A model generated the notes under the pieces. It was not told the DNA's origin, did not search any database, and saw nothing but the letters and a program-made list of their open reading frames with translations. DNA of 64,000 bases from Sphingobacterium sp. R2 (GTDB lineage: Bacteria > Bacteroidota > Bacteroidia > Sphingobacteriales > Sphingobacteriaceae). This document shows positions 8,481 to 17,079 of the stretch, piece after piece; position 1 is the stretch's first letter, and each line of letters begins with the position of its first letter. The DNA lies in contig NZ_CP142884.1 in the NCBI RefSeq assembly GCF_040760075.1, positions 310,001 through 374,000 on the forward strand, given 5' to 3'. The position numbers and the translations under genes are program-made.

Positions 8481-9494
8481 CTATGCTGTAAATAACTTCT
8501 GATCTAATACTCGGGGACCTTCTACATTAACACGAGAAACATATCCAAAACTATCAATTTCGTTTTCTTTGAGATGAGTCTGAATTTTGTCTGCGATATC
8601 CTCTGCTATTTTCTCGTCTCGCGTTATTGCCACAACTGATGGTCCAGAGCCAGAAATACCAAAACTTAAGGCACCGTGTTTTAGAGCAATCTCTTTCATT
8701 TCATAAAATTGGGGAATTAAAATAGCTCGGGTCGGTTCGATAAGAACATCTTTCATGCTTCGTGCAATAAGATCATAATCTTCTTTGAACAAAGCAGCTA
8801 CTAATCCCGCGATATTACCCCACTGGGTGACGGCGTCTTTTAACAGTACTTTATCCTTAATAAGTTGCCTAGCATCGCGTGTGGGAACATCGACCTGTGG
8901 AAAAACGACTGCAGCGACGAGTTCTTTAGGAGAAGGTATAGATATCACATCCAAAGGCTCATTTCCCCGAATTAACGTTATGCCTCCATAGAGTGCCGGG
9001 GCCACATTATCAGCATGCCCCGTACCACAGGCCAAGCGCTCGCCTTCGACACAGAATGGCAATAATTCCTCTTTTGTCAAGGGGTTACCCAGCATAGTAT
9101 TGATGGCAAAAAGCCCTGCCACGGTGCTGGCTGCGCTAGAACCTAATCCCGATCCGATAGGCATATGTTTATGTAATTCAATTTCCACACCGACCTTTGA
9201 AGAAATATTCAGCGCCTGTAATAAATACTGAACACAGGCAGAAACGGTATTTTTACCTGGATCGAGCGGCAATCTTCCATCGTCGCCTGTAATTTTACGA
9301 ATAGTTACACCGGGTTGTGCTGTGCGTCGCATAACTACCTCGTCGCCTGGCGCCTCAACCGCAAAGCCCAGTATGTCAAAACCACAGATCATATTGGCGA
9401 CAGTTGCAGGTGCAAAGACACGAACTTCGGACAGCATGCTGTCTAAATTTATAATCTTATCTTTCAGATATTCTACATTTAAATTATTAGCCAT
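8481..9494 (-). CDS. thrB: homoserine kinase
   Basis: A GHMP-family kinase of 337 residues from the ATG at 9494 that phosphorylates homoserine with ATP. 'VRVFAPATVANMICGFDILGFAV' is the substrate motif and 'HMPIGSGLGSSAASTVAGLFA' is the GHMP ATP-binding loop; 'ALSFGISGSGPSVVA' is the C-terminal motif. The start is uncertain. A GTG at 9497 and an ATG at 9494 lie 28-31 bases after the thrA stop and behind an AAGGA, while an internal ATG at 9437 would give the N-terminus 'MLSEVRVFAP', closer to many homologues. It is the middle gene of the thr operon. Confidence 0.94.
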   Translation of the reverse strand: MANNLNVEYLKDKIINLDSMLSEVRVFAPATVANMICGFDILGFAVEAPGDEVVMRRTAQPGVTIRKITGDDGRLPLDPGKNTVSACVQYLLQALNISSKVGVEIELHKHMPIGSGLGSSAASTVAGLFAINTMLGNPLTKEELLPFCVEGERLACGTGHADNVAPALYGGITLIRGNEPLDVISIPSPKELVAAVVFPQVDVPTRDARQLIKDKVLLKDAVTQWGNIAGLVAALFKEDYDLIARSMKDVLIEPTRAILIPQFYEMKEIALKHGALSFGISGSGPSVVAITRDEKIAEDIADKIQTHLKENEIDSFGYVSRVNVEGPRVLDQKLFTA

Positions 9495-9524
9495 CACGTA
9501 ATTGTTATTTTCCTTGAATCGTAT

Positions 9525-11972
9525 TTATGCTCCAACATTGACCAAATCGGCAAATACACCAGCAGCTGTTACCTCCGCCCCAGCCCCCGGACCTTTTACT
9601 ACTAAAGGACGTTCTTTATAGCGCTCTGTCGTAAATGATATAATATTGTCACTACCCGATAATGCATAGAAAGGATGGTTTTCATCAACGAACTGAATCG
9701 CAATGGATACTTTTCCATTTTCCAATTTTCCGATGTAGCGTATTACTTTATTTTCATCTTCCGCTTTCTGCTTCATGGCTTCGAAATAATCATTTTCGCG
9801 CTTCAATTCTTCGTAAAACGCATTTACGGAATCAGCTTTTAAACATGCCGGCGGAAGTATTGAACCTAGGTCTACGTCCTCGGCTTCGACAGGATATCCG
9901 GCATCCCTAGCTAATATGAGCATTTTACGCATAAAATCAATACCGCCTAAGTCATCCCTTGGATCTGGTTCAGTATATCCTAGTTCCTGTGCTTGTTTAA
10001 CAACATCATAAAAAGAAGCATCAGCTTTAAAGTTGTTGAAGATATACGAGATTGTTCCAGATAAAATAGCTTCTATCTTGACGATGCGATCACCACTCAA
10101 CATCAAGTCTTTGAGTACGCGGACGATTGGTAGTCCGGCGCCTACATTTGTTTCATAAAAAAAGTCTACACCGTGACGATGAGCGGTATCGCGGAGTGTT
10201 TTATATTGCTCATACTTACCTGAGTTCGCAATTTTATTGCAGGTAACGATCGAAATATTGGATTTAAAGATATCTTCATAATAGGTTGCCGGTAATTTGC
10301 TCGCGGTATTATCTATAAAGACACAATTGGGCAGATTGAGTGCCTTCATCCGGTCGATAAACAGGGCCAAGTCTGATTCATTTCCATTTTTGTCGAGTTC
10401 ATTAGACCAATTAGTTAAATCAACACCTTCGGTATTAAAAAGCATCTTACGGCTATTCGAAATTCCGACGACTTTAATTTCGATATCATTTTTATCCAGT
10501 AGGAAATCATGTTGATTTTCCAACTGTTTAAATAAAGTTGCGCCGATGTTACCCGTACCGATATTAAACACATGAAGGGTTTTCTTTAGCTCAGCAAAAA
10601 AAGCGTCGTGTACAGCGTTGAGTGCCTTCGACAGGTCTTCCTTACCTATAATAACAGATATATTGTATTCAGATGAGCCCTGTGCTATAGCGCGAACATT
10701 AATGCCATTCCTTCCTAGCGCAGCAAATAATCGACCGGACATACCAGGTGTCTTTTTCATATTTTCGCCAACGATGGCTAAGACTGAAAGGTTATCTTCA
10801 ATCGCTGGCACGATGAGTTTATTGGCCTGGATCTCTAATTCAAACTCCACTTCGATCAATTGTATCGCGCGTTTGGCATCAGATGGGTTTACAGCAAATG
10901 TGATGCTATGTTCGGAAGATGACTGTGTAATTAACACAACATTGATTTGCTCTCTAGCCAATAAGGTAAAAAGCCTTCCACTAAAGCCCGACTTGCCGAT
11001 CATACCTGAACCACTTAGATTGATAACCGAAATATCCGATATAGAGGAAATTCCTTTTATTGGTAGCGCTGTTTTGCCGCTATCAAACTGAATGACGGTT
11101 CCGGAAAAATCAGGCTCAAAGGTATTTCTAATCACAATTGGAATTTTCTTTAGGAAGGCTGGAATCATTGTAGGCGGATAAATCACCTTAGCCCCAAAAT
11201 AAGAGAGTTCCATTGCCTCTGTATATGATAAAACAGGTAATGAAAAAGCTTTTTTTACAATGCGGGGATCTGCTGTCAACATGCCATTTACGTCTGTCCA
11301 AATTTCAATGGCTGCCGCGTCTAATATGGATCCGAAGATAGCGGCTGTATAATCTGAACCGCCTCTTCCTAAGGTGGTAATACGCCCGTTTTCATTACTA
11401 CCGATAAAACCCGTCACAAACAATAATTTATCGCCATGTGATATATATAGTGATTTCACCAATTGCTCGGTCAATGTTTCATTTAAATGCGCATTGCCAA
11501 AGTTCGAATCAGTTTTCACGTAATGAGAAGCATCCACAAATAAAGATTCTGGAATATATTGTTCCATCACTTTAGATACCATATAATTCGAACAGCGCTC
11601 GCCGTAGCTTAATATTAGATCTTTGCTTTGATAGCTCAGCTCTTTTAGTGCAAAAATTCCTTGAAGAAGGTCTTCTATTTCATTAAAAAATAATTTCAGC
11701 TTCGTAAATACAGGATTTTGATATTTTACAGCCAGAAGTTCCTTCACTACGGCAAAATGTCTATCTTCCAGGGATTTCAGTCCCTCTGAAAAGGATTTTC
11801 CTTCTGCAGCGTCCTCAGCTAACTGAGTGAGCAAATTTGTCACACCCGACATAGCTGACAACACAACCAATGGTTTTTCCTTTGCATCATACGATTTTTT
11901 TACAATGCCTAGGACTGCCTTTAGGCTTTCTACAGTACCGACTGATGTACCTCCAAATTTTAAGACTTTCAT
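9525..11972 (-). CDS. thrA: bifunctional aspartate kinase / homoserine dehydrogenase I
   Basis: An 815-residue fusion enzyme. Residues 1 to about 290 are the aspartokinase catalytic domain, starting with 'MKVLKFGGTSVGTVESLKAV' and including 'TTLGRGGSDYTAAIFG'. Two ACT regulatory modules follow ('INLSGSGMIGKSGFSGRLFTLLA' and 'MSGRLFAALGRNGINVRAIAQGSSE'). From about residue 465 comes homoserine dehydrogenase, with the NAD(P) loop 'VFNIGTGNIGATL' and 'GYTEPDPRDDLGGIDFMRKMLILAR'. It catalyses the first and third steps from aspartate to threonine. The ACT modules suggest feedback by threonine, and the upstream leader indicates transcription attenuation as well. Confidence 0.97.
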   Translation of the reverse strand: MKVLKFGGTSVGTVESLKAVLGIVKKSYDAKEKPLVVLSAMSGVTNLLTQLAEDAAEGKSFSEGLKSLEDRHFAVVKELLAVKYQNPVFTKLKLFFNEIEDLLQGIFALKELSYQSKDLILSYGERCSNYMVSKVMEQYIPESLFVDASHYVKTDSNFGNAHLNETLTEQLVKSLYISHGDKLLFVTGFIGSNENGRITTLGRGGSDYTAAIFGSILDAAAIEIWTDVNGMLTADPRIVKKAFSLPVLSYTEAMELSYFGAKVIYPPTMIPAFLKKIPIVIRNTFEPDFSGTVIQFDSGKTALPIKGISSISDISVINLSGSGMIGKSGFSGRLFTLLAREQINVVLITQSSSEHSITFAVNPSDAKRAIQLIEVEFELEIQANKLIVPAIEDNLSVLAIVGENMKKTPGMSGRLFAALGRNGINVRAIAQGSSEYNISVIIGKEDLSKALNAVHDAFFAELKKTLHVFNIGTGNIGATLFKQLENQHDFLLDKNDIEIKVVGISNSRKMLFNTEGVDLTNWSNELDKNGNESDLALFIDRMKALNLPNCVFIDNTASKLPATYYEDIFKSNISIVTCNKIANSGKYEQYKTLRDTAHRHGVDFFYETNVGAGLPIVRVLKDLMLSGDRIVKIEAILSGTISYIFNNFKADASFYDVVKQAQELGYTEPDPRDDLGGIDFMRKMLILARDAGYPVEAEDVDLGSILPPACLKADSVNAFYEELKRENDYFEAMKQKAEDENKVIRYIGKLENGKVSIAIQFVDENHPFYALSGSDNIISFTTERYKERPLVVKGPGAGAEVTAAGVFADLVNVGA

Positions 11973-12013
11973 GCTACTTTATACTGTTTGTTTAGATTGA
12001 TGATTTTTGCGAT

Positions 12014-12052
12014 AAAAAAGAAGCGCTTTCCTGTTTTGAGGAAAGCGCTTCT
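12014..12052 (-). terminator. thr attenuator: terminator hairpin upstream of thrA
   Basis: On the minus strand a perfect 13-bp stem (arms AGAAGCGCTTTCC and GGAAAGCGCTTCT, plus 40-52 and 19-31 of 12000) with an 8-base loop is followed at once by a T-run. It stands 42 bases before the thrA start and 33 bases after the leader peptide stop codon, in the orientation that would stop transcription before thrA. Its 5' arm (minus strand, plus 12038-12045) can pair instead with a GAGGAAG in the end of the leader peptide gene (plus 12088-12094), a plausible antiterminator. Confidence 0.9.
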
Positions 12053-12084
12053 AAATATTGTGTCTACAATTATATACAATGAAA

Positions 12085-12150
12085 CTACTTCCTCCTGAGT
12101 TTTATCCCGGTGGTAATAATAATCGACGTAATAATTGAAGTGGTGTTCAT
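12085..12150 (-). CDS. thrL: thr operon leader peptide (Thr/Ile-rich, attenuator)
   Basis: A 21-codon reading frame from ATG at 12150 to TAG at 12085-12087. The peptide begins MNTTSIITSIIITTG and ends with a basic tail. Of its first 16 residues, five are threonine (codons ACC, ACT, ACG, ACC, ACC) and six isoleucine, the same composition as the E. coli thr leader. It is followed by a strong intrinsic terminator and then thrA. When threonyl- or isoleucyl-tRNA is scarce, a ribosome stalled in the Thr/Ile run would free downstream leader RNA to pair with the terminator arm and let transcription reach thrABC. The mechanism is inferred from the arrangement; the codon content is read directly. Confidence 0.88.
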   Translation of the reverse strand: MNTTSIITSIIITTGIKLRRK

Positions 12151-12169
12151 TGCTTTTAATTATGTTTTG

Positions 12170-12201
12170 TAAATATAGAACAAATATTAACACTTTACCA
12201 A
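12170..12201 (-). promoter_or_regulatory. candidate thr operon promoter
   Basis: Minus-strand TATATTTA (plus 12170-12177) is one base off the Bacteroidota -7 consensus TAnnTTTG. A TTG (plus 12199-12201) lies 21 bases upstream, near the expected -33 position. Transcription would start about 15 bases ahead of the leader peptide ATG. Weak by sequence, supported mainly by position. Confidence 0.35.
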
Positions 12202-12202
12202 A

Positions 12203-12507
12203 GAAAATTAATATTTTTTTTAAGATTCACAACGACACCCTCATTGAGGTGGTATTTTATCATCAAGTAAGCATGTGGAAATCGCCTAAGTGCCACTCTT
12301 GATAAATACGGGAACTCATCAGATAAAATCGTTCTCATCAGGTATAAATACATCCTTGAAGATGTTAAAATTGTTAAAATTTCGTTAAATACGTGAAAAT
12401 AAATTTGACCTTGAACTGTTATTGTATTATATTCGCAACAGTGCTGTCCAAAATAGATGACAGTATTCAATTTTTAAAAGTTAAATGTTGTACAAAAAAG
12501 CGATTTA
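12203..12507. other. intergenic region between the divergent thr operon and NlpC/P60 gene
   Basis: About 300 bases of AT-rich sequence without a convincing gene. A TAAATTTG at 12400-12407 fits the -7 consensus for the plus-strand hydrolase gene, but no well-spaced -33 TTG is present. Near 12363-12388 a GTTAAA(A)T unit recurs three times. A 91-codon minus-strand open frame crosses the region but has no recognisable product. Confidence 0.5.
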
Positions 12508-13089
12508 ATGAAAACAAAGAAATTTATAGCGTCAATGCTATTTATCGGCTTATGTCTAGTGTCGCAGGCACAAACCAACAGAAACTCCAAACCAGAATCA
12601 GATCCTGACAACTTAGCGAAGGAATACTTTTCACAAATCATGGGAGTTGCAGTATCAGCAACAACAAACACCAAACTTTATCAATTTGTTTATGAATGGC
12701 TAGGTACTCCTTACCGTTTAGGAGGAGATTCAAAGAGAGGCATTGATTGTTCAAAATTTTCTTACGAATTATACGACAAAGTGTTCAACACATCGCTGGG
12801 GTATAATAGCAGAAATCAGTACTCTCAAGTAAAAACTGTCGAGAAGAATCAGCTTAAAGCTGGTGATTTGGTATTCTTCAAAATAAGAAGTAGAAGTATT
12901 ACCCATGTAGGGGTTTATATCGGAGATAATAAATTTGCACATGCATCTTCTAGTAAAGGTGTCATGATCAGCAACCTAGATGAGCCATACTGGCGACGTT
13001 ATTATTACAACGGAGGTCGCTTACCAGAAGATAATAGAACGCTTACTGCGGAGATAATCAAAGCAGAGAAAGATAATAAATTGAATTAA
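12508..13089 (+). CDS. secreted NlpC/P60 family peptidoglycan hydrolase
   Basis: A 193-residue protein with a signal peptide (cleavage near 'CLVSQA', about residue 21) and a C-terminal NlpC/P60 cysteine peptidase domain. The catalytic Cys is in 'RGIDCSKFSYELY', the first His in 'ITHVGVYIGDNKFAH', and the second polar residue or His in 'FAHASSSKG'. 'LGTPYRLGGDSKRGIDCS' is the standard entry to this domain. These enzymes cleave D-glutamyl-diaminopimelate bonds in cell-wall peptides. There is no SH3 or LysM anchor. The gene is monocistronic with its own terminator. Confidence 0.9.
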   Translation: MKTKKFIASMLFIGLCLVSQAQTNRNSKPESDPDNLAKEYFSQIMGVAVSATTNTKLYQFVYEWLGTPYRLGGDSKRGIDCSKFSYELYDKVFNTSLGYNSRNQYSQVKTVEKNQLKAGDLVFFKIRSRSITHVGVYIGDNKFAHASSSKGVMISNLDEPYWRRYYYNGGRLPEDNRTLTAEIIKAEKDNKLN

Positions 13090-13109
13090 TTAGAGTAGAT
13101 TCACTCGCA

Positions 13110-13146
13110 GAAAGTCCAAAGCGTTTACTCGTTTTGGACTTTTTTT
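13110..13146 (+). terminator. intrinsic terminator after NlpC/P60 gene
   Basis: Arms AAAGTCCAAA and TTTGGACTTT with an 11-base loop, followed by a T-run. Confidence 0.88.
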
Positions 13147-13195
13147 ATACAATATAATATCCTATTTTTACCCAATAATCATTGGAAATACTATT

Positions 13196-13708
13196 ATGTC
13201 TTCAAAGAAAACGCTTATCTTAAATAAAGAACAAATAAAACAAAAATCTATTCGGATTGCCTATCAAATATTGGAAGACAATTTTGAAGATGAAACGCTT
13301 GTATTGGTAGGTATTGCTGACCGGGGCTATGTATTTGCTCAACGTCTTCAAGCAATTTTGCAGGACATTTCGGACAAAGAGATTCTATTGATTAAGGTTA
13401 CAATGAACAAGACCAGCAGGTCATTGAGCGCAAACACAGACTTAGCTGTTGACATCGCAAAAGACAAGACTATTATCCTTGTGGACGATGTACTCAATAG
13501 TGGCAGGGCACTAGCTTATGGTCTAGGGGTATTTTTGAATGTACCGCTAAAAAAAATGAGAACTGCTGTATTAATTGATAGAAGCCACCATAAGTTCCCA
13601 ATATTTAGCGATTACTATGGTACAAAGCTTTCCACGATATTACGGGAACACGTCACTGTTACGCTCGAAGAATTTGACAATGAAGAGGATGCAGCATGGT
13701 TAATTTAA
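13196..13708 (+). CDS. PyrR-like phosphoribosyltransferase
   Basis: A 170-residue type I phosphoribosyltransferase. The PRPP-binding loop is 'TIILVDDVLNSGRALAYGL', and 'AVLIDRSHHKFPIFSDYYGTKL' follows the PyrR pattern, in which a bifunctional protein acts as uracil phosphoribosyltransferase and, in Gram-positives, as attenuator of pyr operons. 'VLVGIADRGYVFAQRL' is the substrate-side hood. No pyrimidine genes are adjacent, so an RNA-regulatory role is not supported here; a salvage enzyme is the safer reading. The stop codon lies inside the terminator hairpin. Confidence 0.8.
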   Translation: MSSKKTLILNKEQIKQKSIRIAYQILEDNFEDETLVLVGIADRGYVFAQRLQAILQDISDKEILLIKVTMNKTSRSLSANTDLAVDIAKDKTIILVDDVLNSGRALAYGLGVFLNVPLKKMRTAVLIDRSHHKFPIFSDYYGTKLSTILREHVTVTLEEFDNEEDAAWLI

Positions 13709-13727
13709 ACCATGCTATTATTTTTTT
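13693..13727 (+). terminator. intrinsic terminator overlapping end of the phosphoribosyltransferase gene
   Basis: Arms AGCATGGTT (13693-13701) and AACCATGCT (13708-13716) with a six-base loop, then a T-run. The stem includes the last codons of the upstream gene. Confidence 0.85.
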
Positions 13728-15184
13728 GAGACTTTTAATTTCATTCCTGGTTTTATCCAGCTGCCGCTCAAATTGTTTTCACTTTTAAGCCGCCCCACTG
13801 AAGTACCATTTTTATCTGCAATCTCAGATAATGTATCGCCTTTCTTTACGACATAGTAGGCTGTACGTACGGTATTGGCTACATGCTGCTGGCTTTTCTT
13901 TGCAGATCGTTCTGTATTACGGGCTAATTTTGCATTTACAAAATCATCCTCCTTCTTTATTAGTAGGTTTTGACCAGGAACAATTTGATTACTGCGCAGA
14001 TTATTCCACGATTTTATATCCTGAACTGTCACGTCAAACTTATCAGCAATGGAAGCGAATGTTTCGCCAACTTTCACTTTATACTTTCCGTTGAGTAGCG
14101 TCTGCACTAGGTTTTCATTTTGGATTGCATTTGAAGGGGCCACTGGCGTATTGAGTGCTGCATATAACTCTTCTATAGCGATTTTCTTGTCGATTACAGG
14201 TAAAACTAACCGCAACGGGGCATCCTCGGTACCATTTAATACATTCTTCTTAAAACTAGGATTTAATGCGCGTAATGTTTCTTTGGACACCTGTAATGCA
14301 TCTGCTATTTGGCTCAATGAAATTCGTTTATTGATATCCAAGATCTGCGTTCTTAATGAAAGTTCGGTATCTGCCGCATTGATATTATTTTCATCTGCAT
14401 ACTTCATCGCGTAGGTCATAGCGATAAATTTAGGGATATAGTTTTGAGTTTGTTGTGTCAAATAAGGTGCAACATCCCAAAAAGTTGCCTTATCCTTTCC
14501 TGAGCGTTGAATTGCGCGGCTAACAGCTCCTTTACCACCATTATAGGATGCTATTGCTAGTAGCCAATCGCCATATTCCTCATAGGCTTCTTTTAAAATC
14601 TTTGCGATTGCATAGCTGGAAGCGATCGGATCCATACGCTGGTCGGTATAACTGTCTACAGTTAGGTGATAAGTTTTGGCTTCATAATACATTAGCTGCC
14701 ATAAACCTGTCGCTCCTGCACTGGAAATATCGCGCGGATTTAGGGATGATTCAACTACACTTAGATATTTAAGTTCGCGTGGTACGCCTACCTCATCCAA
14801 AATTTTATCAAACAATGGAAAATAGTATTGTCCTAATCCCATCATTCTACACATATAAGGATTATAATTGTCTGAGGTGTATTTCGCCACGAGTTCTTTT
14901 ACTCGAGGGGAGTAGTCTAGCGGGACCTCCCGTTCTATTGCCTTCAATTTCCGAACCAGCTGTATATCTTCATCTGTTATTTCCGAATGCTGCTGTCCGT
15001 TATTCCCCGTAGATTTTATACTATCTAGGTATTGGTAAATCTCCTGTTTTTCCTTTTCGATGCTTTTTTGAAAGAAGTTTTGTGCTGCTTCTTTCATACC
15101 TTCTACAGCGCTTTCTTGGGCCTTAAGCGGTAGCACAAAGCATACCCCTCCGAGTAATGAAATTAACGCCTGTTTTCCGATCAT
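13718..15184 (-). CDS. mltD: lytic murein transglycosylase MltD-like, with two LysM domains
   Basis: A 488-residue protein with an N-terminal signal peptide, a transglycosylase SLT domain at about residues 115-240 and two C-terminal LysM domains (about 365-411 and 442-488). The SLT signature is 'YLSVVESSLNPRDISSAGATGLWQLM', with the catalytic Glu in VVESS, and 'ASYNGGKGAVSRAIQRSGK'. It cleaves the MurNAc-GlcNAc bond of peptidoglycan with 1,6-anhydro product formation, and LysM binds the glycan. The domain order matches E. coli MltD, although a clear lipobox cysteine is lacking. A tatA terminator separates it from the envelope genes upstream. Confidence 0.9.
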   Translation of the reverse strand: MIGKQALISLLGGVCFVLPLKAQESAVEGMKEAAQNFFQKSIEKEKQEIYQYLDSIKSTGNNGQQHSEITDEDIQLVRKLKAIEREVPLDYSPRVKELVAKYTSDNYNPYMCRMMGLGQYYFPLFDKILDEVGVPRELKYLSVVESSLNPRDISSAGATGLWQLMYYEAKTYHLTVDSYTDQRMDPIASSYAIAKILKEAYEEYGDWLLAIASYNGGKGAVSRAIQRSGKDKATFWDVAPYLTQQTQNYIPKFIAMTYAMKYADENNINAADTELSLRTQILDINKRISLSQIADALQVSKETLRALNPSFKKNVLNGTEDAPLRLVLPVIDKKIAIEELYAALNTPVAPSNAIQNENLVQTLLNGKYKVKVGETFASIADKFDVTVQDIKSWNNLRSNQIVPGQNLLIKKEDDFVNAKLARNTERSAKKSQQHVANTVRTAYYVVKKGDTLSEIADKNGTSVGRLKSENNLSGSWIKPGMKLKVSKK

Positions 15185-15302
15185 AAATTTACTGTTAAAT
15201 CCGAGTTTGATTGATCTACTGAAAAATCAACAATAATCTAAACGCTTAGAAATGGGTTTTAGTATAAAAATGGTTTTCGCCCTATTGAGCTTTAGGTCGA
15301 GT

Positions 15303-15341
15303 ATAAAACAAAATACGATTTTGCTCCTCGCAAAATCGTAT
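15303..15341 (-). terminator. intrinsic terminator of tatA
   Basis: A perfect 12-bp stem with arms ATACGATTTTGC and GCAAAATCGTAT (15313-15324 and 15330-15341), then a T-rich tract on the minus strand, 28 bases after the tatA stop. Confidence 0.85.
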
Positions 15342-15368
15342 CCATGCTATATGGGATCTAAACTTCCC

Positions 15369-15566
15369 CTATTTATTATCTTCTACCTCAGTTTTTTTCT
15401 CTGTTGGAGAGTCCTCTTTTTGGCCATCTTTAAATTCCTTAACGCCCTTACCCAACCCGCGCATCAATTCGGGAATCTTCTTGCCACCAAATAATAGTAA
15501 CAATATTACTACAATGACAATTAACTCTTGCCCCCCGATTCCCATGATTAATAATGATGTTGACAT
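15369..15566 (-). CDS. tatA: Sec-independent protein translocase TatA
   Basis: A 65-residue protein with the TatA/E layout: a short periplasmic N-terminus, one membrane helix (about 10-27, '[21 protein letters not shown]'), the conserved FG-hinge, an amphipathic helix '[18 protein letters not shown]' and a charged tail. TatA oligomers form the pore for folded proteins carrying twin-arginine signals; the SGNH hydrolase at 3585 is one candidate substrate in this window. tatC is not in the window. It lies downstream of the EnvC-like gene and has a candidate promoter of its own. Confidence 0.93.
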   Translation of the reverse strand: MSTSLLIMGIGGQELIVIVVILLLLFGGKKIPELMRGLGKGVKEFKDGQKEDSPTEKKTEVEDNK

Positions 15567-15615
15567 AACTATAATTTCTTGTTTTTCAATTCTTTTAAAC
15601 TAAATTTCTCGCTCT

Positions 15616-15631
15616 CCTTACAAATGTAAGG
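15616..15631 (-). promoter_or_regulatory. candidate tatA promoter -7 element within a palindrome
   Basis: Minus-strand TACATTTG (plus 15621-15628) matches TAnnTTTG and lies 55 bases ahead of the tatA start. It sits inside an inverted repeat with 7-bp arms CCTTACA and TGTAAGG, which could be an operator. No clear -33 TTG was found. Confidence 0.45.
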
Positions 15632-15658
15632 ATAATTATTAAATATAGTAATTATTTC

Positions 15659-16972
15659 TTATCTAGCCAACCATGACATCGGGTTGAGTGGTGTCGTTCC
15701 TTGTAATACAGAAAACTCTACCATCGGAACCCCAGTATCTGAGTCGACGTCAGCTGTTCCTATGGTTTGACCTGTGCTTATTTTTTGTCCTTTTGAAACA
15801 CTTACACCTGCCAAATTCATATACACTGTGAAGTATTCCCCATGTTTAATCATGACAATACGCTGCCCCATCATTGAAACTATACTTAACACTTCTCCAT
15901 TAAATACTGCTTTCACAGCTGCACCGCTCGAGGTTTGTATTTTAACCGTCTCATGATCCCAATTGACATTTCTACCCACACTTTCTGAACCAAACTCTTG
16001 CATAACCTTCGCATTGGAAACAGGCCAAGGTAAACTACCGCGATTAGATCTAAAATCATTCGAAAGCTTAACAGCTTCCGGTGTGCTACGTAAGACTTCA
16101 GAATCTGATTTTCGCGCGGTATTGCTGCTTTTTGAACTTGCGGCATTTTTATTTTTTGTATTCGTTGTAGGCTCATTTGCTTTACGGTTTCGCTCAGCTG
16201 CAGCTTCAGCCGCACGGCGCGCAGCTTCAGCCCGGCGACGTTCAGCCTCAATTTCCCTTCTAATGATTTCCTTAATGGCTGCATTGATACGACGCTCCTC
16301 TTTTTGTTTTTGCGTAATATCTTTTTTCACGCCACGCTCTGTAACGATCAATTCACTTAATTGCCCTGAATAAACGGATCTTTGTTGCGATATGGTTCTC
16401 TTCTCATTTTCCTGCTCTTTCATTAAAGCAACCTGTTTGTTGCGGTCAGCTTGCAACTGAGCAATTTTCTGTTCGATCTGCTTCTTGGTATTTTCGATGT
16501 CAGCTGCTTTCAGCTTTCTAGAATCGTTGAATTGTTGTAAATACTTTACTCTTCTAAACCCTTGATTGAAATCTTTCGATGCAAAAATAAACATCAATTT
16601 ATTGTATGCATTCCGATTTCTGAAAGCAAACATAACCATTTTCTCATAGTCACGTTTCATCTTCTCCAATTCGGCCTTTAATTTACTCACTGCAGCCGTG
16701 TTGGCATTAATATGTCTATTAATTACAGCTACTTCGGAAGTAATGGTATTTATCTTCTGCTCGCGCAAATTAATCTGCTTACTCAATGCTGTCACTTGTT
16801 GTTGGGTCAATGATTTTTCTTTTGCAATTTCTTTGACCGTATTTTGTAATTCAGCAATTTCACGATTGAGCTTCTCACGTTGCTTTTCAAGTTCAGCTCG
16901 AGTTTGTGCCGATGAAATCCCAATCATGAATAGGAAAACAGCTATACCAAGTATTGTCTTTTTAAACTTCAT
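15659..16972 (-). CDS. EnvC-like murein hydrolase activator (degenerate M23 domain)
   Basis: A 437-residue secreted protein: signal peptide to about residue 22, a long coiled coil at about 25-270 rich in K/E/Q/R, a Ser/Asn/Lys linker, and a LytM (M23) domain at about 315-437. The zinc ligands of active M23 peptidases are missing: 'GRNVNWDHETVKIQ' replaces the usual H-x-x-x-D site, and 'VEFSVLQG' replaces H-x-H. This is the state of EnvC, which activates amidases at the division site rather than cutting peptidoglycan itself. The order TPR protein, DUF4292 lipoprotein, EnvC, TatA on one strand suggests an envelope-biogenesis unit. Confidence 0.87.
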   Translation of the reverse strand: MKFKKTILGIAVFLFMIGISSAQTRAELEKQREKLNREIAELQNTVKEIAKEKSLTQQQVTALSKQINLREQKINTITSEVAVINRHINANTAAVSKLKAELEKMKRDYEKMVMFAFRNRNAYNKLMFIFASKDFNQGFRRVKYLQQFNDSRKLKAADIENTKKQIEQKIAQLQADRNKQVALMKEQENEKRTISQQRSVYSGQLSELIVTERGVKKDITQKQKEERRINAAIKEIIRREIEAERRRAEAARRAAEAAAERNRKANEPTTNTKNKNAASSKSSNTARKSDSEVLRSTPEAVKLSNDFRSNRGSLPWPVSNAKVMQEFGSESVGRNVNWDHETVKIQTSSGAAVKAVFNGEVLSIVSMMGQRIVMIKHGEYFTVYMNLAGVSVSKGQKISTGQTIGTADVDSDTGVPMVEFSVLQGTTPLNPMSWLAR

Positions 16973-17079
16973 TTACAGTACTATTTTGTTGTGTTTGCCA
17001 TCTTTCTAACTTATGACTTCATATCTACTTTAGCAAACTAATTGCGAAAGTAATAAATCTAAAGGATATAGACAGCCTG

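Noticed and set aside
10618..11091. A 157-codon plus-strand open frame opposite thrA.
   Set aside because: It lies wholly antisense to a well-supported gene, the product resembles no family, and its third-codon pattern follows the thrA frame. Similar antisense frames at 14049-14414, 26006-26416, 29373-29768 and 46211-46588 were rejected for the same reason.
12195..12470. A 91-codon minus-strand open frame in the thr/NlpC intergenic region.
   Set aside because: No recognisable domain, no close ribosome site and biased towards Ile/Leu/Tyr as expected for AT-rich noncoding sequence. A real but unknown small gene cannot be fully excluded.
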